Shown here one piece after another: positions 43,546 to 51,304 of a stretch of DNA of 64,000 nucleotides (positions are counted from its first letter, which is position 1; the number at the start of each line of letters is the position of its first letter). The stretch covers positions 1-64,000 of the forward strand of contig NZ_MVHE01000028.1 of the NCBI RefSeq assembly GCF_002086155.1, in the 5' to 3' direction. The position numbers were made by a program, and so were the translations under genes. Source of the DNA: Mycobacterium angelicum. Its GTDB lineage: Bacteria; Actinomycetota; Actinomycetes; Mycobacteriales; Mycobacteriaceae. The notes under the pieces were generated by a model. It did no database searches, was not told where the DNA came from, and saw only the letters and a program-made list of their open reading frames with translations.

Positions 43546-44984
43546 ACCGGCAGCAGCTGATCGATCACCGTCGCCAGTTGTTTGGCGGACCGGCATTCGT
43601 GCATCGCGATCACGTCTTGGTAGCGCGGCACCGCCGAGTCGCCGCTTCCCCACAAATGCTTGGGCTCCGGGTTGAGCCAGTGCGCGTGCCGGCTGGCGTT
43701 GACCATGTCGTCCAGCACGTCCACCTCGGGGTTGCGATAGTTGGTCCGGCCGTCGCCGAGCACCAGCAGCGAGCTGCGCGGTGAGAGCACGTTCGGGAAG
43801 GACTGCGTGAACGAGACGAATGCGTTGCCGTAGTCGGAGTGGCCATCGCGGTTGTAGACGCCGGCCTCGCGGGTGATCCGCTGGATCGCCACGGCCAGAT
43901 CGGCCTCGGGCCCGAACATGTGCGTCACCTCATCGGTGGTGTCGATGAAGGCGAACACCCGGACACGCGAAAACTGTTGGCGCAGCGCATGCACCAGCAG
44001 CAAAGTGAAGTGGCTGAAGCCGGCAACCGAACCGGACACGTCGCACAGCACCACCAGTTCCGGACGGGCGGGGCGCGGTTTGCGCAATACCACGTCGATG
44101 GGTACGCCGCCGGTGGACATCGACTTGCGCAACGTCTTGCGCAAGTCGATCGACCCGGCGCGGGCGCGACGACGACGGGCCGCCAGCCGGGTGGCCAGCG
44201 TTCGCGCCAGCGGGGCGACCACTCGCCGCATCTGGCGCAGCTGTTCCCCGGAGGCGCGCAAGAACTCCACGTTCTCGGAAAGCTGTGGGATGCCATACAT
44301 CTGGACGTGTTCACGACCGAGTTGCTCGGCGGTGCGCCGTTTGGTCTCGGCATCGACCATCTTGCGTAGTTGCGTAATTCGTTGTGCGGCAAGCGCTTTG
44401 GCGATTTGCTCTTGGGTGGGAGTGGGCTCGTCGCCGTAGGGAGCGAGCAGGCCGGCCAGCAGCTTGCCTTCCAGTTCGTCCAGCGCCATCGCCTTGAGCG
44501 CCTGATACGACGAGAACGACGGGCCCCGGCTGGAATTGTATTTGCCGTAGGCCTCTACGATCCGGGCGATCATGGCCACCAGCCGCTCGTCCATGTCCGC
44601 GAGATCCGGGTTGTCGGTAAGCAGATCGAGCAGCATCTGCCGCATTGCCTCGACATCGTCGGGCGGCAATGCGCCGGAATCGGTGTCGGCCTCTCCTTCT
44701 GTGACCACCGCCCTGGCGCCCAACGCCGCGGGAAACCACAGGTCGAACATGGCGTCGTAGGTTTCGCGGTGTTCGGGCCGGCGCAGCACCGCACATGCGA
44801 TGCCCTCACGCAGGATCTCCCGGTCGTCCAGGCCCAGCGTGGCCATCACCCGTCCGGCGTCCACCGTCTCCGACGGGCCCACCGAAATCCCGCTGCCGCG
44901 AAGGGCTTCCACGAATCCCACCAAATGGCCGGGCAGCCCGTGCGGGGCGAGCGGCCGGGTGGGTCGGATGCGGCGGGTGGCCAT
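43542..44984 (-). CDS. VWA domain protein, CoxE-like
   Basis: The 480-residue protein (orthologue of Rv2425c) has a C-terminal von Willebrand A domain with the MIDAS motif DVSGS at residues 315-319 and a later D in the SDYGNAF region. The N-terminal half is helical with a basic stretch (RLAARRRRARAGS). Such proteins act together with MoxR AAA+ ATPases to load metals or remodel complexes. The MoxR gene is 1 bp upstream. The client is unknown. Confidence 0.9.
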   Translation of the reverse strand: MATRRIRPTRPLAPHGLPGHLVGFVEALRGSGISVGPSETVDAGRVMATLGLDDREILREGIACAVLRRPEHRETYDAMFDLWFPAALGARAVVTEGEADTDSGALPPDDVEAMRQMLLDLLTDNPDLADMDERLVAMIARIVEAYGKYNSSRGPSFSSYQALKAMALDELEGKLLAGLLAPYGDEPTPTQEQIAKALAAQRITQLRKMVDAETKRRTAEQLGREHVQMYGIPQLSENVEFLRASGEQLRQMRRVVAPLARTLATRLAARRRRARAGSIDLRKTLRKSMSTGGVPIDVVLRKPRPARPELVVLCDVSGSVAGFSHFTLLLVHALRQQFSRVRVFAFIDTTDEVTHMFGPEADLAVAIQRITREAGVYNRDGHSDYGNAFVSFTQSFPNVLSPRSSLLVLGDGRTNYRNPEVDVLDDMVNASRHAHWLNPEPKHLWGSGDSAVPRYQDVIAMHECRSAKQLATVIDQLLPV

Positions 44985-44985
44985 A

Positions 44986-45861
44986 TTAATTCAGTCTCAG
45001 TTCGCCGGTCGCGCGCTGCTGATCGGATTGGTGTTTGAGGACCACGCCGAGGGTGGCGGCAACCACCGCGTCGTCAATGGTGTCCAGGCCCAGCGCGAGC
45101 AGCGTGCGTCCCCAGTCGATGGTTTCGGCGATCGACGGCACCTTCTTGAGCTGCATCCCGCGCAGCACGCCGATGATGCGGACCAGCTCCTCGGCAAGGT
45201 GCTCGGGCAGTTCGGGCACTCGCGACAACAGGATTCGACGCTCCAGCTCGGGGGTGGGGAAGTCGATATGCAGGAAAAGGCAGCGTCGCTTGAGCGCCTC
45301 GGACAGCTCGCGAGTGGCATTGGAGGTGAGCACGACGAACGGAGCCCGGGTCGCGGTCAGGGTGCCCAGTTCGGGGACGGTCACCGCGAAGTCGGAGAGC
45401 ACCTCGAGCAACAGGCCCTCGATCTCGATGTCGGCCTTGTCGGTCTCGTCGATGAGCAGCACCGTCGGCTCGTCGCGCCGGATCGCGGTAAGTAAGGGTC
45501 GTTCCAGCAGGAACTCCTCGCTGAACACGTCGTCTTTAGTGGCATCCCAGTCTCCGGAGCCGGCCTGGATGCGCAGGATCTGTTTGGCGTGGTTCCACTC
45601 GTAGAGGGCACGCGCCTCGTCGACGCCCTCGTAGCATTGCAGCCGGACCAGGCCGGAGCCGGTGGCCTGCGCGACGGCACGGGCCAGCTCGGTCTTGCCG
45701 ACGCCGGCGGGGCCTTCGACCAGCAGCGGCTTACCCAGCCGGTCGGCCAGAAATACTGCCGTCGCGGTGGCGGTGTCGGGCAGGTAACCGGTTTCGGACA
45801 GCTTTCGCGAGACATCCGGGATATCGGCGAACAGCGGCACTGGCCGTGCGGGCACGCTCAT
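44986..45861 (-). CDS. MoxR-family AAA+ ATPase
   Basis: The 291-residue ATPase has Walker A at GPAGVGKT (residues 50-57), Walker B LLIDETDKAD, and sensor 1 in VLTSNATRELSEALKRRCLF. MoxR ATPases work as chaperones with VWA partners. The start is ATG at 45861, 8 nt after AAGGAG; the GTG three codons earlier touches that site and is unlikely. It forms a pair with the VWA gene downstream. It is the orthologue of Rv2426c. Confidence 0.93.
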   Translation of the reverse strand: MSVPARPVPLFADIPDVSRKLSETGYLPDTATATAVFLADRLGKPLLVEGPAGVGKTELARAVAQATGSGLVRLQCYEGVDEARALYEWNHAKQILRIQAGSGDWDATKDDVFSEEFLLERPLLTAIRRDEPTVLLIDETDKADIEIEGLLLEVLSDFAVTVPELGTLTATRAPFVVLTSNATRELSEALKRRCLFLHIDFPTPELERRILLSRVPELPEHLAEELVRIIGVLRGMQLKKVPSIAETIDWGRTLLALGLDTIDDAVVAATLGVVLKHQSDQQRATGELRLN

Positions 45862-45887
45862 CAGGAGCACTCCTTAGAAAGGGAAAG

Positions 45888-47135
45888 TCAGGCCGGGCGG
45901 GTGTGGCCGTCCCCCCACACGATCCACTTGGTCGAGGTCAATTCGGGCAGGCCCATCGGCCCGCGGGCATGCAGCTTCTGGGTGGAGATGCCGATCTCGG
46001 CGCCGAAACCGAACTGCTCGCCGTCGGTGAACGCCGTGGAGGCATTGACCATCACCGCGGCCGCATCGACCTGTTGGGTAAACCGTTGGGCCGCAGCCAG
46101 ATCGGTGGTCACGATGGCCTCGGTGTGGCCGGTGCCGTACTCGTTGATGTGCGCGATGGCGCCGTCGACGCCGTCGACCACCGCCACCGCGATATCCAAC
46201 GCCAGGTATTCCCGGCGCAGCTCGTCATCATCCGGCTCCAGGTGCAAGGTGACGCCGGCGTCCTGCAGGGCGTTCAGTAGCCGCGGCATCGCGTGTTCGG
46301 CGATCTTGGCATCGACCAGCAGGGTCTCGGCGGCATTGCAGACGCTGGGCCGCCGCGTCTTGGAGTTCAGCAGAATGCGTTCGGCCACGTCCAGATCGGC
46401 GGCTTCGTGAACGAATACGTGGCAGTTGCCCACGCCGGTCTCGATGGTGGGCACTTGTGCGTCGCGCACTACGGCATTGATCAGGCCGGCGCCGCCGCGC
46501 GGAATCACCACGTCGACCAGCCCGCGGGCCTGGATCAGGTGGGTGACGGTGGACCGGTCGGCCGCAGAGAGTAGCTGCACCGCGTCGGCCGGCAGGTCTT
46601 GGCTGGTCAGCGCATCGCGCAAGACGGTGACGAGCGCTTGGTTGGAGTGTGCGGCCGACGAGCTGCCACGTAACAGTGCGGCGTTTCCGGACTTCAGGGT
46701 GAGGCCGAAAGCGTCGACGGTGACGTTGGGACGGCCCTCATAGATCATGCCGACCACGCCGAGCGGGACTCGCTGCTGGCGAAGCTGAAGGCCGTTGGGC
46801 AGGGTGTAGCCGCGCAGCACCTCCCCGACCGGATCGGGTAGCCCCGCGACTTGGCGCAGGCCGGCGGCGATGCCGTCGATGCGCTGGGGGTTGAGCGCGA
46901 GTCGATCGAGCATTGCCGACGGTGTGTCGGCCGCTTTGGCCGCGTTGAGGTCTTCGGTGTTGGCGGACAGGATTTGGTCGGCGTGGGCCAGTAGTTGATC
47001 GGCGGCGGCGTGCAGCGCGCGGTCTTTGACGGTGGTAGGCAACGTGGCCAGGTGGCGGGCGGCGATCCGCGCGCGGCGCGCGGCGTCGTGCACCTGTTGA
47101 CGCAGGTCGGGAAGCGTCGGTGCTTGCACAGTCAT
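45888..47135 (-). CDS. proA: Gamma-glutamyl phosphate reductase
   Basis: ProA reduces gamma-glutamyl phosphate to glutamate semialdehyde in proline synthesis. The 415-residue length equals that of Rv2427c. The catalytic cysteine is in KTRRPSVCNAAETLLV, and PLGVVGMIYEGRPNVTVDA and FGFGAEIGISTQKLHARGPMG are family signatures. The start is ATG at 47135 (MTVQAPTLPDLRQQV). In H37Rv oxyR', ahpC and ahpD follow; here a toxin locus begins instead. Confidence 0.96.
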   Translation of the reverse strand: MTVQAPTLPDLRQQVHDAARRARIAARHLATLPTTVKDRALHAAADQLLAHADQILSANTEDLNAAKAADTPSAMLDRLALNPQRIDGIAAGLRQVAGLPDPVGEVLRGYTLPNGLQLRQQRVPLGVVGMIYEGRPNVTVDAFGLTLKSGNAALLRGSSSAAHSNQALVTVLRDALTSQDLPADAVQLLSAADRSTVTHLIQARGLVDVVIPRGGAGLINAVVRDAQVPTIETGVGNCHVFVHEAADLDVAERILLNSKTRRPSVCNAAETLLVDAKIAEHAMPRLLNALQDAGVTLHLEPDDDELRREYLALDIAVAVVDGVDGAIAHINEYGTGHTEAIVTTDLAAAQRFTQQVDAAAVMVNASTAFTDGEQFGFGAEIGISTQKLHARGPMGLPELTSTKWIVWGDGHTRPA

Positions 47136-47226
47136 TCCCCCAGCGTATCGGGCTTGCGCTGGTCTAGTAAGACGGCCTGGTCCGGGTGAGTTGCGTGCTA
47201 CGGTTGCGCGGCTAGGCTGCCCCCGC

Positions 47227-47504
47227 ATGTCGCTGCGGGTCGGTGCCGATGCTTTGCGTGCGATGGCCAGTCGTTGGGACGCCTTGGCCGGGGAACTGAC
47301 CGTTTCGGCGGCTGGTGACGTCGGACTGCCCTGTCAGGCGAGCGCCGCCGCGGTGAGCGCGGGCAATGCCGACATTGCGGCCGCCGCTGGGGCACTCAGG
47401 CACGCCTGCGCACCGGCGCTATGCGAGTCGCGGCGGCCAATACGGGCTTTATCGCCAATGAACGTGGCTCGGCGAGCATGCTCGCTCGCGTGAAGCGGGC
47501 ATAA
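47227..47504 (+). pseudogene. EspC-like (DUF2580) type VII secretion partner, frameshifted
   Basis: From ATG 47227 the frame reads MSLRVGADALRAMASRWDALAGELT...VSAGNADIAAAAGAL, the usual start of EspC-like proteins that accompany type VII secreted toxins. At about 47397 the family-like sequence moves to another frame: QARLRTGAMRVAAANTGFIA then NERGSASMLARVKRA, stop at 47502-47504. One missing base (ctc-cag reduced to ctcag) explains the shift. The repaired protein would be about 92 residues, with FxxxE (FIANE) in place of the YxxxE secretion motif. The annotated-style frame from the ATG instead runs to a stop at 47493. It could be a sequencing error or a real mutation. It directly precedes the toxin gene. 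Confidence 0.75.
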
Positions 47505-48670
47505 CCATTTTTCCGACACGCACGGACCTGCTCGACTGGCCCACCGAGCATCTCATCGACGCGGCCGGCTCTTGGGTAGCCGCAGGCAAGCGATGGTACG
47601 AGACTTTCGATGGGGTCTGGCAAGACTCGGTCTCGGTCGACTCGGAGGGAGTGGCCGCCGAGCAATTACAAGCCCGGACGCGCGCCGACAGGCTAAAGGT
47701 CAGCGGTCTAGACGATCAGTTGCAGCATGCGGCAAAAGTTGCACGCATCGGCGCATCCGACCTGCAGGCTGCTCGATCACGTCTTCGATACGCCGTTGAA
47801 GGCGCGCATGCTGCGGGATTCTTTGTGGCAGAAGACCTTTCGGTCATCGGTCGCTCTACCGGCGGTACCACCTTTCAACGAGCGGCACGGCAGGTTCAGG
47901 CGGAAACGTACTCAAGTGACATCCGCCAGCGCGCTGCACAACTGGTCGGACTTGATCAGGAAGTCGCCGGCAGAATCAGCACTGCGCTCGCTGCGATTGC
48001 CAGTATCAGCTTCGACGACTTGCCAGCTCTAGAAGGACCAGCGCCGACTCGGCACTGGGGCGTCCAGCTCGTCGATTGGAAGCAATCTCCTGAGCCGACA
48101 CCCGGGCCGACGGCCCAGGACATCCGGGATGCGATCAAAGACCTGCCGCAAGGCACGCGACCGGACTTCCTAGAGGTTCGGAATGAAGAGCAACTCCGTC
48201 AATTTTGGGAGTGGATTAGCCGCAACGCGTCGGACTACACGCCCTCAAATCCCTATCGAGGGGGAAAGGGCATTCTCCGTCAACTTCCGGACGGAACCAC
48301 CGTCGGCCTAGGTGAGAGCAACAAGTGGAGCACGACTTTGGACGTTAGTCTTCCAGATGGTGCGAAATTTCGGCTTCACGTCAATGCAGCCAGGGGTGGT
48401 GAACTGAACATTCCCAAACCACTGGGAGAGCCGGTCCCTGCGAGAGGAGCAACACCTGACGCGCCGCCTCAAGCACCCGTCGAACGTCCGCCGGTCAAAG
48501 CGCCCATGCGCCCCCCTCCACCGGCAATAGTGAAGCCACCTCCAGCTGTCTTGGCGCCGGTTCCTCCGGAATCGATTCCGCATCCGGTTCATCTTCCCCA
48601 TACCCACCATGGGCCGCCCGTGCTGGGCAAGGACGAATTGCCGGACCTATCCGAATTCGAAGGAGATTGA
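47501..48670 (+). CDS. Putative type VII secreted polymorphic toxin, start codon degraded to ATA
   Basis: The frame of 389 residues begins ITIFPTRTDLLDWPTEHLID, which looks like the natural N-terminus of LXG/EspC-partnered mycobacterial toxins, but its first codon is ATA. The first ordinary start in frame is GTG at 47651, which would cut off 50 residues. The N-terminal ~200 residues are helical (secretion domain), with DSEG where a WxG-type W would be expected. A small C-terminal domain follows (EEQLRQFWEWISRN...GILRQLPDGTTVGLGESNKW...TTLDVSLPDGAKFRLHVN pattern), then a proline-rich tail ending LPDLSEFEGD. I do not recognise the toxin activity; the pattern recalls small RNase-like effector domains. 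Overall A/T content is visibly higher than in the flanking genes. Confidence 0.65.
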   Translation: MTIFPTRTDLLDWPTEHLIDAAGSWVAAGKRWYETFDGVWQDSVSVDSEGVAAEQLQARTRADRLKVSGLDDQLQHAAKVARIGASDLQAARSRLRYAVEGAHAAGFFVAEDLSVIGRSTGGTTFQRAARQVQAETYSSDIRQRAAQLVGLDQEVAGRISTALAAIASISFDDLPALEGPAPTRHWGVQLVDWKQSPEPTPGPTAQDIRDAIKDLPQGTRPDFLEVRNEEQLRQFWEWISRNASDYTPSNPYRGGKGILRQLPDGTTVGLGESNKWSTTLDVSLPDGAKFRLHVNAARGGELNIPKPLGEPVPARGATPDAPPQAPVERPPVKAPMRPPPPAIVKPPPAVLAPVPPESIPHPVHLPHTHHGPPVLGKDELPDLSEFEGD

Positions 48671-48767
48671 GACGACGTGACTAACGGATCAAACGGTTGG
48701 CCACCCATCAGACTTCCGGGCGGATGCATTACGAAAACAGCTGCTCGAACAGCAAGGCCGTGACCAG

Positions 48768-49187
48768 ATGAGCCACGCTCGCGAGAGGGTACGTGAAGAA
48801 CTTCTAGCCGACGGCTTAGTTGATTTGATAGACCTCAGTCTCATCAACTGGCGTGTCCTACAACAGAATCGGTCGGCGTCCGTGTCGGAAGTTCAACACG
48901 AAACCTTGGAAGTAATCCGCTCCATGGTCAGTGACGGGCTATTTCAGCTCGGATACCGCGGGGAGGGAGGCAAGTTTGTAGCCTGGGATGAAACCCTCGA
49001 TCAATCGATGAATGCGATCTACGACGCCTATGTAACGCACCATGACGACAGACCGGGCTGGGTGTGGTTCGCCTGGCTCAACCTCACGGACAAGGGCGAA
49101 GAACTCGCGCTCAGTACCGAATACGGCAGGCAGGTAGCGAAGGATGTGGAGCAACGACTCAGGGAAAGGGATTACCTGTGTGACTGA
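48768..49187 (+). CDS. Putative immunity protein, copy 1
   Basis: The 139-residue acidic protein starts MSHARERVREELLADGLVDL and contains HETLEVIRSMVSDGLFQLG, GEGGKFVAW and WVWFAWLNLTDKGEELALST. The last part resembles the end of a winged-helix domain. Its place right after a toxin gene and its tandem paralogue suggest immunity. Coding-like sequence in the same frame continues upstream (RADALRKQLLEQQGRDQ) without a start codon, while a GTG at 48677 with AAGGAG (48660-48665) lies one frame away. The natural N-terminus was therefore probably at 48677, and one base has been gained or lost near 48683. Confidence 0.65.
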   Translation: MSHARERVREELLADGLVDLIDLSLINWRVLQQNRSASVSEVQHETLEVIRSMVSDGLFQLGYRGEGGKFVAWDETLDQSMNAIYDAYVTHHDDRPGWVWFAWLNLTDKGEELALSTEYGRQVAKDVEQRLRERDYLCD

Positions 49188-49202
49188 TCACCGTGGCCCA
49201 CA

Positions 49203-49871
49203 ATGTCGATTGGAATGTGCGACAACGCAGCTGAGGACGTACTCCTCGACGGCTTCGTAGACTTTGTGAGCCTTAACCAGGTTCACCGTCAAGTCGCGCA
49301 ACACAATCCATCCGCAGCGATGCTGGAAATAAAGACGAAAACCCTCGAAATGATTGGAACGCACCATGGCAGCGATGGAACTGTCACGGAGGCGATCGAT
49401 CAAATGAACCCAGCGGCGCGCGAGAATGTGCGCAAAGAACTACTCTTGGACGGTCTCGTTGATTACATTGACCTTAATGCCGTCGATTGGAATGTGAGGC
49501 AACACAATCCGTCCGCATCACGCCAGGAAGTACAAAACGAATCGCTAGCGGTAATCCGCTCATTGCTAAGCGAAGGTTTGGTCGTGTTGGGCGCGATGTC
49601 CGGAGAAGGCGGCCGTTGGCGGGCTTGGCAAGAGCCCCTCGATGCATCGCTGCAGAAGATATCCGATGTATATGTCAGCCGGTACGACGACCCACCAGCC
49701 TGGGTTTGGTCTTCTTGGATGGCACTCACCGACAAGGGCAGGAGCGTCGCCGAAAGCACTTCTAAATCCCATAGGTTCGGTCAGCGCTGCGGCCCCATAG
49801 ACCACTTTCAACGCGATATCGCCGGCGATATCGCATCCCAGAACCGGGTGTCCCCCAGCTCACGGTACTGA
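49203..49871 (+). CDS. Fused immunity paralogues: fragment of copy 2 joined to copy 3
   Basis: The 222-residue frame contains two related blocks. Residues 9-52 (DVLLDGFVDFVSLNQVHRQV, AQHNPSAAMLEIKTKTLEMI) are an N-terminal fragment of the family. Residues 68-187 (MNPAARENVRKELLLDGLVD to WMALTDKGRSVAES) are a nearly full copy related to the protein at 48768. After residue 187 the sequence (SHRFGQRCGPIDHFQRDIAG) no longer resembles copy 1, so the C-terminus looks replaced. ATG 49404 could start copy 3 alone. Whether the fusion is made as one protein cannot be seen. Confidence 0.6.
   Translation: MSIGMCDNAAEDVLLDGFVDFVSLNQVHRQVAQHNPSAAMLEIKTKTLEMIGTHHGSDGTVTEAIDQMNPAARENVRKELLLDGLVDYIDLNAVDWNVRQHNPSASRQEVQNESLAVIRSLLSEGLVVLGAMSGEGGRWRAWQEPLDASLQKISDVYVSRYDDPPAWVWSSWMALTDKGRSVAESTSKSHRFGQRCGPIDHFQRDIAGDIASQNRVSPSSRY
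49205..49496 (+). repeat. 15-bp direct repeat marking recombination in the immunity array
   Basis: gtcgattggaatgtg occurs at 49205-49219 and again at 49482-49496. The second site encodes part of AVDWNVRQ in copy 3; the first is out of frame between copy 1 and the copy 2 fragment. It is best read as a scar of unequal recombination among the immunity paralogues. Confidence 0.6.
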
Positions 49872-49902
49872 AGTGACATACGTGGCTCCTGCGACGAGCT
49901 AC

Positions 49903-51297
49903 TCAGTCACCCCCGCGCGCCTGGCGCACCTTGCTTCGCCGCTCATCGAGGAGGTGGCCAAAGTCCTGCAATAACAACGGTTCTCGCATCACCAGATGTT
50001 CAATGTGCTCTCGGCCGATCTCCAGCGCGGTCACCTCTTCAAGCGCGTATGCACTCGCCAGGTTCGGCTGCCGAGTCAGTGCGGTCAGCCCCAGAAACGA
50101 GCCTTCATCCAGCGTGGTGATCGGCACATCCGATCCGCCGTCGGTAGTGGCAACCAGCCGCACCCGCCCACGCACCAAAAACGTCATCCCCGCGGGCACC
50201 GAACCGGCATACTCCACGATCTCACCGGCGCCATAGCGAACCATCCTCGCCCGCGAAACCAGCGACTGCCGATCGTCGTCGCTGAGCCGCAGAACGGGCG
50301 TCACCACCGTTCGCAACGCGTCATCGACGCGTTCGGCGTCGGAGAAGTCGTCGTCGGCGCCGTCGAGATGCAACCCCTCTCGTCGTGCGGCATACCAGAT
50401 CCACCGCGCGAACGTTGCTTGCGCGGCGCGTTCGTCGGCGGGTGACGCCAGGCCGACGGTAGTGCAGTATTCGGCGCCACCGAGGGCTTCCGAAGTCGGT
50501 ATATCGCCCGCGCATAGCTGCGGCAGCAGGCTGGCAATCCGCGTCAACAACGCGCAAACCCGGTCGGGGGCATCGGCGTCGGAAAAGGTGGTCTTCATCG
50601 CGAATTCGTGTACGCCGGTCGCCCGGCTGAGGTTGGTGAAGGCTGTGCTGGCCAGCACCGAGTTCGGGATTATCCGCATCCCACTGAGGGTCTCGATATG
50701 CACAGCGCGCCAGTTCACTTCGACGATTCGCCCGCGCGCCGTGGAGGTATCCAGCCAGTCGTCGATCTGGAACGGCTGCTCGAACAGCATGAACAGCCCC
50801 GAGACGATCTGACCTACGGAGTTCTGCAACATCAGGCCGATGACGACCGAGGTCACCCCCAGCGCGGTGAACAGGCTCCCTACCCGCACACCCCAGACGT
50901 ACGAAAAGATCACCGCCAGACCGGCGCCGATCAGCACGAACCGCGCGACGTCGAGGAAGATGACAGGTAACCGCTTGCGCCATGACCCTTGCGGCGCACT
51001 GATGAACACGGTGGTATTGAGACCCGACAGCAACAGCACCAGCACCAGGAAGCCGAATGCCGTCGTAAGTATCCGTACCACGGTGTCGTGGACCGGCACA
51101 CCCGTCGCGTTGACGATCAGCAGCAGCAGCGCACCAAGTGGCAGCACGTAATTGCGCAGCAGGCCAACCTGTTTGGCCAGGCTGCTGCGCCTGCGCACCA
51201 GCGCACGCTGCACCTCGGTCAGAATGACGATCCCGACCGGCAGGCCGATGACCACCCCGACGGCCCAATAGAACCAGGCCGATCCGAAGACGTTCAC
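49903..51297 (-). CDS. MscS-type channel with cNMP-binding-like domain, copy 1
   Basis: The 464-residue membrane protein (Rv2434c family) has four or five N-terminal membrane segments and the MscS pore/beta region LFTALGVTSVVIGLMLQNSV, then FEQPFQIDDWLDTSTARGRI. A C-terminal cyclic-nucleotide-binding-like domain (VRYGAGEIVEYAGSVPAGMTF to GSFLGLTALTRQPNLASAYA) follows. In its phosphate-binding loop the usual glutamate and arginine (GExALL...RxA) are not seen. It starts with GTG at 51297, 7 bp after the cyclase homologue gene, so the two are co-transcribed. It may be a gated ion channel answering to the upstream receptor; the ligand is uncertain. Confidence 0.9.
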   Translation of the reverse strand: MNVFGSAWFYWAVGVVIGLPVGIVILTEVQRALVRRRSSLAKQVGLLRNYVLPLGALLLLIVNATGVPVHDTVVRILTTAFGFLVLVLLLSGLNTTVFISAPQGSWRKRLPVIFLDVARFVLIGAGLAVIFSYVWGVRVGSLFTALGVTSVVIGLMLQNSVGQIVSGLFMLFEQPFQIDDWLDTSTARGRIVEVNWRAVHIETLSGMRIIPNSVLASTAFTNLSRATGVHEFAMKTTFSDADAPDRVCALLTRIASLLPQLCAGDIPTSEALGGAEYCTTVGLASPADERAAQATFARWIWYAARREGLHLDGADDDFSDAERVDDALRTVVTPVLRLSDDDRQSLVSRARMVRYGAGEIVEYAGSVPAGMTFLVRGRVRLVATTDGGSDVPITTLDEGSFLGLTALTRQPNLASAYALEEVTALEIGREHIEHLVMREPLLLQDFGHLLDERRSKVRQARGGD

Positions 51298-51304
51298 CGC
51301 AAGC

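Noticed and set aside
47651..48670. GTG 47651 as the natural toxin start
   Set aside because: Fifty residues of family-like sequence (FPTRTDLLDWPTEHLID...) lie upstream in the same frame, so this start would truncate the secretion domain. It may still be used now.
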